NCBI GenBank assembly: GCA_016213865.1 | Contig: JACQZL010000026.1 | Coordinates: forward strand, 1-7,572 | Direction: 5' to 3' | Length of the DNA stretch: 7,572 nt | Source of the DNA: Candidatus Rifleibacteriota bacterium | GTDB taxonomy: Bacteria; UBP17; UBA6191; JACPRK01 | In this document: piece after piece, positions 1-7,359 of the stretch | How the letters are laid out: each line of letters opens with the position of its first letter | How positions within the stretch are numbered: position 1 is the stretch's first letter | Made by a program: the position numbers and the translations under genes | The notes under the pieces: model-generated | Told to the model about the DNA's origin: nothing | Database searches by the model: none | Seen by the model: only the letters and a program-made list of their open reading frames with translations

Positions 1-2
1 AG

Positions 3-938
<936 letters not shown>

Positions 939-1022
939 CGTCAAATGGGGTCCTCAGTCGGCTCGATACGGGCGTCAGCCCCCAGGCGGACCAGGTCGGG
1001 TAATCGCGGAGCTCCAACTGCA

Positions 1023-1292
1023 ATGGCTACCATCGAATACGTGGTCTCTGGCATCGTCCAGGGCGTCGGCTATCGTTACTACACCCTGAAGGTCGCCAAT
1101 CAGCTCGGGGTCACGGGCTGGGTCCGCAACCTCCCCACGGGCGAAGTCCAGGTCGTCGCCAGCGGCGACCCGGGAGTCCTCGGCCAGCTCGAGCAGTGCC
1201 TGCTCGAAGGCCCCCGCATGAGCCGCGTCGCCCGGGTCACCCGCGCACCCGCACCCGAACAGTCTTTCCATGAGTTCAGTGTCAGGTACTGA
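1023..1292 (+). CDS. acyP: Acylphosphatase
   Basis: This is a complete 89-residue acylphosphatase, a small cytoplasmic enzyme that hydrolyses carboxyl-phosphate bonds such as those in acetyl phosphate and 1,3-bisphosphoglycerate. The two family signatures are intact: GIVQGVGYR (residues 10-18) with the phosphate-binding loop and catalytic Arg18, and GWVRNLPTGEVQVVASG (from residue 32) with catalytic Asn36. The usual Phe before the Arg is Tyr here, a common variant. The length is normal for the family (about 90). I chose the ATG at 1023 because the fold begins directly after it (MATIEYVVSGIVQG) and a GGAG lies at 1008-1011. An in-frame ATG at 945 would add 26 Arg/Ser-rich residues that do not look like family sequence. 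The gene sits 84 bp after the activator and 111 bp before hisS, with no evident functional link to either. Confidence 0.95.
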   Translation: MATIEYVVSGIVQGVGYRYYTLKVANQLGVTGWVRNLPTGEVQVVASGDPGVLGQLEQCLLEGPRMSRVARVTRAPAPEQSFHEFSVRY

Positions 1293-1293
1293 G

Positions 1294-1307
1294 TCCGGGG
1301 CCCCGGA
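1294..1307. repeat. Perfect 14-nt GC palindrome just after the acylphosphatase stop
   Basis: TCCGGGGCCCCGGA is a perfect inverted repeat with no spacer, starting one base after the TGA of the acylphosphatase gene. As RNA it could form only a short stem with a GGCC loop. An alternative 6-bp pairing joins GGCCCC (1299-1304) with GGGGCC (1314-1319). No T tract follows, so a classical intrinsic terminator is not supported. It could be a weak transcript-end structure, a protein-binding site, or chance in GC-rich DNA. Confidence 0.4.
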
Positions 1308-1330
1308 GCCCAAGGGGCCGCAGTGCTCAC

Positions 1331-1348
1331 GGCCGCTCGCTCGCGGCT
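1331..1348 (+). terminator. Possible weak hairpin upstream of hisS
   Basis: GCCGC (1332-1336) can pair with GCGGC (1343-1347) around a six-base TCGCTC loop, with an outer G-T pair. A pyrimidine-rich stretch follows, but there is no run of T. With the palindrome at 1294-1307 it is the only structure in the gap that could separate the acylphosphatase transcript from hisS. It is too weak to call a terminator with confidence. Confidence 0.15.
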
Positions 1349-1367
1349 CCGGTCTTCCCCACGACCC

Positions 1368-1402
1368 CTGCCCCCTAGCACCTAACACCTAGCACCTGCC
1401 CC
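1368..1402 (+). repeat. Five-unit heptamer tandem repeat abutting the hisS start codon
   Basis: Five in-register 7-nt units fill this stretch: CTGCCCC (1368), CTAGCAC (1375), CTAACAC (1382), CTAGCAC (1389) and CTGCCCC (1396). Their order is symmetrical (A-B-C-B-A). One C separates the array from the hisS ATG at 1404. The array leaves no room for a Shine-Dalgarno sequence: the leader is C-rich and its CACCT units resemble the 16S anti-Shine-Dalgarno itself rather than its complement. It recalls short heptanucleotide intergenic repeats known from other bacteria, such as the STRR repeats of cyanobacteria; that link is inference. Confidence 0.75.
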
Positions 1403-1403
1403 C

Positions 1404-2666
1404 ATGAAGTACCAAGCCCCCCGCGGCACTCACGACTACACCCCGCCCGGCAGTCTCGCCTTCAGGAGTCTCGCCCTGACCGCCGAGCAGGTCTTCTCGC
1501 TGTACGGCTTCCTGCCCATCGAGACGCCCATCTTCGAGGCAACCGACCTCTTCACGCGCTCCATCGGCGAGGAGACCGACATCGTCTCCAAAGAGATGTA
1601 CACCTTCGCCGATCGCAAGGGCCGCAGCCTCACGCTGCGCCCCGAGGGAACGGCGTCGGCCGTCCGGGCGTACCTGGAGCACGGCCTGGGCGAGCTCGGT
1701 TTCAACCGCTTCCAGTACTTCGGCCCGATGTTCCGCTACGAGCGGCCTCAGGCAGGCCGTACGCGCCAGTTCTACCAGGTGGGGGTCGAGGCCTTCGGCG
1801 AGGCCGGCCCGGCCGTCGACGCCGAGGTGATCGACTCCTTCGTCCGGTTCGCTTCGACCCTGGGCCTCGAGGGACTGGAGGTCAAGCTCAACTCCGTCGG
1901 GTGCCCCGAGTGCCGCAAGGTCTGGGTCGAGCGCCTCAAGGCCTCGCTCGCCGATGCGACCGCGTCGCTCTGCGAGCTGTGCCGTGTGCGGCTGGAACGG
2001 AACCCGATGCGGATCCTCGACTGCAAGGTCGCCTCATGTCAGGAGCGCTACCGCGACCTGCCGACGCTGGTCTCGCAACTGTGCGACCCCTGCTGCGAGC
2101 ACTTTCGAGGCGTGCGGGAGGGCCTGGACCTCCTGGGCGTGCCGTACCGGCTGGAGCCCAACCTGGTGCGAGGGCTGGACTACTACACGCGCACGGCGTT
2201 CGAGGTCTCGAGCAGCCACCTCGGAGCGCAAGACGCTCTCGGCGGAGGCGGCCGTTACGACCTGCTGGTCGAGCAGTTCGGCGGGAAGCCGACCCCCGCG
2301 GTGGGCTTCGCCGCCGGCGTCGAGCGCCTGTTGATGGTCCTGGAGAAGACGGCAACCGCGCGCCCTCCGGCCTACGCCGGCGCCGTGTACCTGGCCGCCC
2401 TGGGCAGCCGAGCCCGGGCAAAGGGGATGGAGCTGGCCTCCAAGTTGCGGACGCAACAGGTCCGTTGTGTCCTGGATTCGACCGGCGACGGCCTCGGCAA
2501 GAAACTGAAGACCGCCTCCCGCATGGGATTCGGCAAGACCCTGATCCTGGGGGATCCGGAACTGGATGCCGGCCAGGTCCTGGTCAAGGATATGGCGACG
2601 GGGCACCAGGAGACGATCGAGTTGGCGGCCGTGGCGGCTTCGCTCGGCAGCCCGAAGGAGCCGTGA
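1404..2666 (+). CDS. hisS: Histidyl-tRNA synthetase
   Basis: This is a complete 420-residue class II synthetase that charges tRNA-His with histidine in the cytoplasm. Visible in order: the N-terminal catalytic start (APRGTHDYTP, 5-14), LRPEGT (78-83), motif 2 (FRYERPQAGRTRQF, from 110), the histidine-binding LVRGLDYYT (254-262), GGGGRYD (279-285), motif 3 (AVGFAAGVERL, 298-308) and an anticodon-binding domain from about 325 to the end. Between motif 2 and LVRGLDYYT is a Cys-rich insertion with CPEC (167-170), CELC (190-193), C207/C212 and CDPCC (227-231). Such Cys pairs are known in HisRS of Firmicutes and several other phyla and suggest a small metal site. The length is normal. The ATG at 1404 has no Shine-Dalgarno because the heptamer repeat occupies that position, but no other start fits. 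The gene lies 44 bp upstream of aspS, a pairing common in bacteria, and is probably co-transcribed with it. Confidence 0.98.
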   Translation: MKYQAPRGTHDYTPPGSLAFRSLALTAEQVFSLYGFLPIETPIFEATDLFTRSIGEETDIVSKEMYTFADRKGRSLTLRPEGTASAVRAYLEHGLGELGFNRFQYFGPMFRYERPQAGRTRQFYQVGVEAFGEAGPAVDAEVIDSFVRFASTLGLEGLEVKLNSVGCPECRKVWVERLKASLADATASLCELCRVRLERNPMRILDCKVASCQERYRDLPTLVSQLCDPCCEHFRGVREGLDLLGVPYRLEPNLVRGLDYYTRTAFEVSSSHLGAQDALGGGGRYDLLVEQFGGKPTPAVGFAAGVERLLMVLEKTATARPPAYAGAVYLAALGSRARAKGMELASKLRTQQVRCVLDSTGDGLGKKLKTASRMGFGKTLILGDPELDAGQVLVKDMATGHQETIELAAVAASLGSPKEP

Positions 2667-2710
2667 GGCAGCAGTCCCTCGAACGGCCAGTTTCCCGAAG
2701 AGAGCCAAGA

Positions 2711-4486
2711 ATGCAGAGTTTTCAAAGCAGATCCCACTACTGCGGCGAGCTGTCACTCCACGACCTTGGAAGCCGCGTCATCCTCTACGGCTGGATCCAC
2801 AAGCTCCGGGACCTGGGGGGCATCCTCTTCGCCCACCTGCGGGACGTCTCGGGGATCTGCCAGGTAGTCTTCAGCCCGGGGCTCGGCCAGGGAGTCCACG
2901 AGCGGGCCCAACAGCTTCGCGCCGAGTACGCGGTGAAGATCGAGGGCCAGGTGCGCGAGCGCCCGGAGGGCAACGACAACCCGCTGTTGACGACCGGCGA
3001 GCTGGAGGTCGTCGTCGACGGCCTCGAGATCCTCAACACCTGCGATACGCCCCCGTTCAGCATCGCCGAGGACCAGAAGGTGAGCGAACAGGCGCGTTTC
3101 CAGTTCCGCTACCTGGACCTCAGAAAGCCGGCCAACCAGGAGAAGATCCTGTTCCGTTCCAAGGTGCTGAGCTCCATGCGCCGCTACCTGGAAGAGCAGC
3201 GGTTCTTCGAGCTGGAGACGCCCATCCTGACGCGCAGCACCCCCGAGGGAGCCCGCGACTTCCTGGTCCCGAGCCGCCTGAGCCAGGGTCACTTCTACGC
3301 GCTGCCGCAGTCGCCGCAGCTCTTCAAGCAGATCTACATGGTGGCGGGGTTTGACCGATACTTCCAGGTCTGCCGGTGCTTCCGGGACGAGGACCTGCGC
3401 GCCGACCGCCAGCCCGAATTCACGCAGCTCGACCTCGAGACCTCGTTCACTCCGCCGGAGGAGCTGTTCCGGATCGTCGACGGACTGATGGGCCACCTGG
3501 CCCAGACCGTGGTCCCGTTGATGAACGTGCCGGAAGTGCTGCCGCGCATGACCTACCGGGAGGCGATGGAGCGCTTCGGGACCGACAAGCCCGACTTGCG
3601 GTTCGGGATGGAGCTTCGCGACGTGAGCGACCTGGTCGGCGGGACGGAGTACACCGTCTTCCGGGACGCGCTGGGCCAGGGCGGTCGGGTGGAGGCGATG
3701 GCCGTCCCCGGCGGAGGCTCCTTCTCGCGCGGCGAGCTCGACGATCTGGTCGAGCGGGCCAAGCAACTGGGGGCCATGGGCCTGGGCTGGGTCCGGCGCG
3801 ACGCGGAGAAGTTCCAGTCCCCGCTGGTCAAGTACCTGGGCGAACCGGCGCTCGAGGCCATCTTCGCGCGCCTGTCGGCGGGAGCCGGCGACCTGGTTCT
3901 CTTCCAGGCGGGGGCGTGGAAGCCGGCCGTGTCTCTTCTGGGCATCCTGCGGCTCGAACTGGGCAGGAGGCTTTCCCTCGTCCCGGAGGGCACGTTCGCC
4001 TTCACCTGGGTGACCGAGTTCCCGTGGCTCGAGTTCAGCGAGGAAGAGGGCCGTCCCGTCGCCATGCACCACCCGTTCACCAAGCCCTTTCTCGAGGATC
4101 TGGAGCGCCACGCGCAGGAGCCGCTCCGGATCCGGGCCCAGGCCTACGATCTGGTGCTGAACGGCAACGAGATCGGCGGCGGCTCGGTGCGCATCCACCA
4201 GAGCGACCTCCAGGAACGGATGTTCGCCCTGCTGAAGATCTCTCGCGAAGAGGCCCGGGAGAAGTTCGGGTTCCTCCTGGATGCCCTGCGATACGGTGCA
4301 CCGCCGCACGCCGGCATCGCCCTGGGCGTCGACCGGTTGTTGGCCCTGTTCCTGGGCGAATCCTCCATCCGCGAAGTCATCGCCTTCCCCAAGACCCAAC
4401 GCGGCCTCTGTCCGATGACCGGGGCGCCTGGCCTGGTCGGCGACGACCAGATGCGCGAGCTGGGACTGAAGTTCCGACCCGAGTGA
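2711..4486 (+). CDS. aspS: Aspartyl-tRNA synthetase, bacterial type
   Basis: This is a complete 591-residue class II synthetase that charges tRNA-Asp, matching the usual bacterial length of about 590. Visible in order: the OB-fold anticodon domain (residues 1-110, with RSHYCGEL and YGWIHKLRDLGG), YLDLR (134-138), motif 1 region (FFELETPILTRSTPEGARDF), QSPQLFKQ (200-207), motif 2 (FRDEDLRADRQPEFTQLD, from 224), the GAD insertion (about 290-420), NEIGGGSVRIH and motif 3 (GIALGVDRLLALFLG, 535-549). The ATG at 2711 matches the family's N-terminus; the frame happens to stay open far upstream through hisS, but that is a shadow. An A/G-rich GAAGAGAG precedes the start. By memory of Pseudomonas AspRS, positions 31 and 83 govern tRNA discrimination; here they are Leu35 and Gly87, a mixed state, so whether it also charges tRNA-Asn is open. 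The RDD gene follows after 16 bp. Confidence 0.98.
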   Translation: MQSFQSRSHYCGELSLHDLGSRVILYGWIHKLRDLGGILFAHLRDVSGICQVVFSPGLGQGVHERAQQLRAEYAVKIEGQVRERPEGNDNPLLTTGELEVVVDGLEILNTCDTPPFSIAEDQKVSEQARFQFRYLDLRKPANQEKILFRSKVLSSMRRYLEEQRFFELETPILTRSTPEGARDFLVPSRLSQGHFYALPQSPQLFKQIYMVAGFDRYFQVCRCFRDEDLRADRQPEFTQLDLETSFTPPEELFRIVDGLMGHLAQTVVPLMNVPEVLPRMTYREAMERFGTDKPDLRFGMELRDVSDLVGGTEYTVFRDALGQGGRVEAMAVPGGGSFSRGELDDLVERAKQLGAMGLGWVRRDAEKFQSPLVKYLGEPALEAIFARLSAGAGDLVLFQAGAWKPAVSLLGILRLELGRRLSLVPEGTFAFTWVTEFPWLEFSEEEGRPVAMHHPFTKPFLEDLERHAQEPLRIRAQAYDLVLNGNEIGGGSVRIHQSDLQERMFALLKISREEAREKFGFLLDALRYGAPPHAGIALGVDRLLALFLGESSIREVIAFPKTQRGLCPMTGAPGLVGDDQMRELGLKFRPE

Positions 4487-4502
4487 GAGTGAGGCTGGAG
4501 CC

Positions 4503-5153
4503 ATGATCCAGAAGCCACCGAGACCTTCCGCTGCCCGACCCGTCAAGCCGATCCAGCCCCCGGCCGCCCCCCAGGAGGCGCCGCCGGTGGACGTCGGTCA
4601 GCTCGGGGGCAAGCTCGGCGAACGCGTCAAGCAGTTCCAGGACCGCCTGGCCAAGGAGCCGATGCCCGAGGTCTTCAATCGGCCCGAGCTGCAGAACCGA
4701 GCGATGGCCGTCCTCGTGGACTTCATGGCGGCCGTCATGGCCTTCTTCCTCTTCTCGTTCCTGGTCCGGATGGTCTTGCCGGCAACGATGGCGGGGCTCT
4801 TCCAGGCAGCCGCGGCCGCCGTGGCCGGCCTCTTCATCCTGTTCAAGGACAGTCTTCGCGGCCAGAGCCCGGGCAAGAAGCTCGTCGGCTTACGGGCCGT
4901 GCGCACCGACCGGAACGCCCCGGTCGACTTCGTCACCTCCGCGGTCCGCAACTGGCCGCTGGCGTCGCTCTTCGTGGGCCCGGGCGTGGGTTCCACGTTC
5001 GAGTCGATGCCTTTTCGTTGGCTCCTGGTGACGCTCCTGGCCGCGGGTTCCCTGGCGCTCGTGGGCTACGAGACCTACCGCGTGCTGACGGATCGCAAGG
5101 ACGGCCTTCGCCTGGGAGACGTGATGGCCAAGACCCGCGTGACGGAGGACTGA
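4503..5153 (+). CDS. RDD family membrane protein
   Basis: This is a 216-residue inner-membrane protein of the RDD family, small proteins with conserved Arg-Asp-Asp positions whose function is mostly unknown; some members are proposed to act in ion or solute transport. The N-terminal 58 residues are soluble, Pro/Ala-rich and then amphipathic (GQLGGKLGERVKQFQDRLAKE). The RDD domain follows: R66 and D73 in RAMAVLVD at the head of the first membrane helix (about 67-91), a second helix (95-114), the loop GQSPGKKLVGL (120-130), the segment VRNWPLASL, a third helix (about 172-190) and the closing RLGDVMAKTRV (203-213) with the third signature residue D206. GAGG at 4491-4494, eight bases before the ATG, supports the start. 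It begins 16 bp after aspS and is probably in the same transcript. Nothing in the sequence ties its role to translation. Confidence 0.93.
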   Translation: MIQKPPRPSAARPVKPIQPPAAPQEAPPVDVGQLGGKLGERVKQFQDRLAKEPMPEVFNRPELQNRAMAVLVDFMAAVMAFFLFSFLVRMVLPATMAGLFQAAAAAVAGLFILFKDSLRGQSPGKKLVGLRAVRTDRNAPVDFVTSAVRNWPLASLFVGPGVGSTFESMPFRWLLVTLLAAGSLALVGYETYRVLTDRKDGLRLGDVMAKTRVTED

Positions 5154-5175
5154 TCGGCCCGGCGACACGCTCTGC

Positions 5176-5199
5176 CACAGAGACCCAGAGACACGGAGA
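5176..5199 (+). repeat. Three-unit octamer tandem repeat at the TolC-family gene start
   Basis: Three in-register 8-nt units, CACAGAGA (5176), CCCAGAGA (5184) and CACGGAGA (5192), follow each other; TGGGGAAA at 5200 may be a decayed fourth. The consensus is CMCRGAGA. From memory, purine-rich CACAGAGA-like repeats recur in intergenic regions of many environmental bacterial genomes; this was not checked. The third unit supplies GGAG (5195-5198), the only good ribosome-binding match ahead of the outer-membrane protein gene. Confidence 0.65.
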
Positions 5200-5204
5200 T
5201 GGGG
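5195..5204 (+). promoter_or_regulatory. Ribosome-binding region that decides the TolC-family start
   Basis: GGAG (5195-5198) directly touches an ATG at 5199, which is too close for initiation there. It lies 12 bases before the in-frame ATG at 5211, and GGGG (5201-5204) lies six bases before it, separated by a run of A. The ATG at 5211 is therefore the better start. The two candidates differ by four residues (MGKK). Confidence 0.5.
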
Positions 5205-5210
5205 AAAAAA

Positions 5211-6677
5211 ATGCTTCAAAGGATGCGACAGGTTATTTGTGTGGTTTGTATTGCCGCCACCGGGGCAGCCTGGGTCCAGGCAGACCCGGGGGGTCATGCT
5301 CCGAAGGCCCGCCATCTGGCGGTCCCGGCGAACGAGGGGGGCACGGCTGCGAGCTCCGCTCCGATGGACCTGAGGCAGTGCCTCGACGCGGCCCTGGAGC
5401 GCAATCCGGCGTTGAAGGCGGCCTTTCAGCGCTGGCGCTCCGCCGGCCACGTGAAGTCAGCGGCCGGTTCGGTGATGCGGCCCTCGCTCACGTTCAAGGA
5501 CTCCTACGACAAGACGGTCCGCACCTTCGGCAACCCGCTCTTCCCGATCGACTTCCCCGACACCAACCACATCGCGTCGCTGGAGCTCCACCAGTCCGTT
5601 TACAGCGGAGGCAAGCTCCAGGCGGCCAAGGAGAGCGCGCGTCACCAGACGGCCCGAACACACTGGGAACTGGTCGAGGCGCGCCACGGGGTGGTCGAGG
5701 GGGTGATCCGGGCCTATCTCGACTGGCTCCAGCAGAGCGAGGTCAACGAGTACTACCGGTCGGCCATCGAGCGCGACCAGAAGCTGGTCAACGAGATCAC
5801 CGTGCGCGTGGAGGCAGGCAAGGCCCTCGAGGCCGATCGGCTGCAGGCCCGGATCCGGCTCCTCGACGATCAACGCAAGCTGCTGGAAGGCGGAAACCGC
5901 GCCGAGCTGGCCCGCTCGCTGGTGCTGACTCAGATGGACCTCCCGAAGGAGACGCCGATCTCGCCGGTCTCGGACCTGTCGATGCTCCAGTCGATCGCCG
6001 AGCCGCCCGCGGACCTGGGCGATGGCAACGCGGCGTTGCGGGCTTCCGGGGCAGGCGTGGACGCGGCCAAGGCCGAGGTCGACAAGACCCGCGGCGAGCG
6101 GCGGCCGACCGTGGACGTCGTGGTCCGCCAGTCGCACATCATCGACGGTTTGGGGTTCGTCAGCGAGGACGCCGACTACACCGACTACATCGCCGCGATC
6201 GAGTTCCCGATCTTCGACAGCGGCCTGCGCAAGGAACGTACGAAGGCCGCCAAGGCCAACCTCCAGGCCGCCCGCGAGGAGTACCGTAACCTCCGGCTCC
6301 AGAAGGAGCTGGAGCTGACCCGCTCCAAGCTCGACCTGGGCGAGGCGACGCGCCGCCTCTCGATCGCCCAGGAGAAGCGCGCCGCCGCGGCCGAGAACCT
6401 GCGCGTGGCCAAGGAGCGCCACGACGCGGGCACGATGCGGCTCTCGGAGACCCTGGCATCTCAGGCCAACGCGGAATCGGCAGCCACCGAAGAGATCGCC
6501 GCCCGCTTCGACGTCTACCGCGCCAAGGTCACCTCGCTGCCGCCCGGCGCTTGTCAGCGCGGTCGTTCTCGATGGCAAGCTGCTTGTGGAGGCGACGGAC
6601 CACTTCCACCAGAGCCAGGTGTCGGCCAGAACCCAACTGCACCTGGGGAATGTGTCGTACGAGCACTTCCCGGATAG
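5211..6677 (+). CDS. TolC-family outer-membrane efflux protein, aberrant C-terminus
   Basis: This is an outer-membrane channel protein of the TolC/OEP family, which forms trimeric exit ducts for efflux pumps or type I secretion. It begins with a signal peptide: basic MLQRMRQ, hydrophobic VICVVCIAATGAAW, and a likely signal peptidase cut after VQA (residue 24). Two OEP repeats follow, each with the diagnostic turn: LHQSVYSGGKL in the first (about 126-136) and FPIFDSGLRKE in the second (332-342). Long Ala/Glu/Arg-rich helices flank them. Family-like sequence continues to FDVYRAKVT (about residue 441, base 6533). The last 47 codons (SLPPGACQRG onward) are Pro/Gly/Cys-rich, lie antisense to the nucleotidyltransferase gene and do not resemble a closing TolC helix, so the native 3' end seems replaced. 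Most of the channel is present, so function may survive. No adaptor or pump gene follows, as one might expect. It starts 57 bp after the RDD gene. Confidence 0.92.
   Translation: MLQRMRQVICVVCIAATGAAWVQADPGGHAPKARHLAVPANEGGTAASSAPMDLRQCLDAALERNPALKAAFQRWRSAGHVKSAAGSVMRPSLTFKDSYDKTVRTFGNPLFPIDFPDTNHIASLELHQSVYSGGKLQAAKESARHQTARTHWELVEARHGVVEGVIRAYLDWLQQSEVNEYYRSAIERDQKLVNEITVRVEAGKALEADRLQARIRLLDDQRKLLEGGNRAELARSLVLTQMDLPKETPISPVSDLSMLQSIAEPPADLGDGNAALRASGAGVDAAKAEVDKTRGERRPTVDVVVRQSHIIDGLGFVSEDADYTDYIAAIEFPIFDSGLRKERTKAAKANLQAAREEYRNLRLQKELELTRSKLDLGEATRRLSIAQEKRAAAAENLRVAKERHDAGTMRLSETLASQANAESAATEEIAARFDVYRAKVTSLPPGACQRGRSRWQAACGGDGPLPPEPGVGQNPTAPGECVVRALPG
6529..6677. other. Convergent overlap of TolC-family and nucleotidyltransferase reading frames
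   Basis: The plus-strand frame stops with TAG at 6675-6677, while the minus-strand frame stops at 6529-6531, so the two overlap by 149 bp tail to tail with no spacer or terminator. TolC-like sequence ends near 6533, almost exactly where the minus-strand frame ends. That coincidence marks a likely recombination, insertion or assembly join near 6530-6545. Confidence 0.6.
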
Positions 6678-7359
6678 CCTCCGAGAGACTGCCGGAAGCA
6701 CCTTCCACGCACTTGGCCCCCGCGAGTGGAGCCAGATACGCCAGCGAGAGGGGGTGAACTGTCTGGGCACAGGCTACCGCCACGGCATCGGGTGCTTCGA
6801 ACAGGCCGAGTTTGAGCGCCTGCTCGAAACCGCGCCGACTACGAAGGCCCGCGAGCTTGGTCGTTGCTCCGCTCGCGGAGCCAAGGAGCTGGCAATCGGC
6901 GATCTCCTCCAGCAGCCGAACGTCTTGCCAGTCCTGTTCGCGCTCGGTCTCCTTGCTCCGCAGGAGGTCCTCAATCGCCAGGAAGTCGACCTGGCCGCCT
7001 CCGTACTCACCCCGCACATGCCTCCTCTCCAGCGCAGAGAACGAGGGGAGCAGGTGGTTGCACCGCCAGAACTCGACCCGCTCGTCACTCCCGTCAGGCA
7101 GTTGGCCGATCACGAACCGCCTGAATTCACCAGGACGCCAAGTCGGCCCTTCCTCGAGAAGTCCACGCTCCGAAACGTCCGAGGACCGAAGACGTTCTTC
7201 CAGGAAGCCCCAGTCATGTGGAGCGACGACGAAGTCGAAGTCCACCGTCCCTCGCTCGATGCCATAGAAACGCACAGCATGCCCCCCGAGGACCAGGGCT
7301 CGAAGGCCCGCGCGGCTCAAGCAGGCAAACACCTGAGCACAGCGTTCGGACGCACTCAT
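6529..7359 (-). CDS. Nucleotidyltransferase-fold protein, putative toxin/abortive-infection type
   Basis: This 276-residue protein has the marks of the minimal nucleotidyltransferase (pol-beta-like) fold seen in AbiEii/MenT-type toxins and related proteins: LVLGGHAV with the GG motif (25-26), then RGTVDFDFVV with the metal-binding Asp40 and Asp42. A third acidic residue may be Glu96 (RVEFWR). A family-typical helix follows, IEDLLRSKETEREQDWQDVRLL (ends around 150), with K136, R140, D143 and D146 in the usual K-R-D-D spacing. The C-terminal half looks helical and I do not recognise it. I chose ATG 7359 because it overlaps the upstream gene's stop as ATGA; a GTG at 7377 would add six residues. 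Its frame ends inside the TolC-family gene, so its own C-terminus may be altered (ends DKRRAAAR). Codon third positions are less G/C-biased than in hisS or aspS, hinting at transfer. The fold is fairly sure; the toxin role is inference. Confidence 0.8.
   Translation of the reverse strand: MSASERCAQVFACLSRAGLRALVLGGHAVRFYGIERGTVDFDFVVAPHDWGFLEERLRSSDVSERGLLEEGPTWRPGEFRRFVIGQLPDGSDERVEFWRCNHLLPSFSALERRHVRGEYGGGQVDFLAIEDLLRSKETEREQDWQDVRLLEEIADCQLLGSASGATTKLAGLRSRRGFEQALKLGLFEAPDAVAVACAQTVHPLSLAYLAPLAGAKCVEGASGSLSEAIREVLVRHIPQVQLGSGRHLALVEVVRRLHKQLAIENDRADKRRAAAR
7356..7359 (-). promoter_or_regulatory. ATGA stop/start overlap in the minus-strand pair
   Basis: Read on the minus strand, ATGA holds the start codon of the nucleotidyltransferase gene (7359-7357) and the TGA of the small upstream gene (7358-7356). 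GGA just upstream and GGAAG about ten bases upstream can serve as ribosome-binding sites. Such overlap usually means translational coupling and a fixed ratio of two partner proteins. Confidence 0.8.

Noticed and set aside
945..1022. N-terminal extension of the acylphosphatase from ATG 945
   Set aside because: The added residues are Arg/Ser-rich and unlike the family; the fold starts right at the ATG at 1023.
1368..1402. CRISPR array
   Set aside because: Units are 7 nt with no spacers; it is a simple tandem repeat.
1293..1403. T-box or other riboswitch leader for hisS-aspS
   Set aside because: The gap is only 111 bp and shows no T-box consensus, antiterminator or terminator with a T run.
1901..2710. 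Long plus-strand open frame upstream of and continuous with aspS, overlapping hisS
   Set aside because: It is out of frame with hisS, Arg/Pro/Gly-rich and lacks family sequence. AspRS homology begins at the ATG at 2711.
2753..4546. 597-codon minus-strand open frame opposite aspS
   Set aside because: It mirrors aspS codons in GC-rich DNA, where antisense frames stay open. No recognisable domain.
5018..6289. 423-codon plus-strand open frame across the RDD/TolC boundary
   Set aside because: Arg/Gly/Pro-rich alternate frame of two real genes, with no motif and no ribosome-binding site.
5457..6770. 437-codon minus-strand open frame opposite the TolC-family gene
   Set aside because: Antisense shadow: low-complexity Leu/Arg/Val sequence, no domain, and the plus strand has clear OEP motifs.
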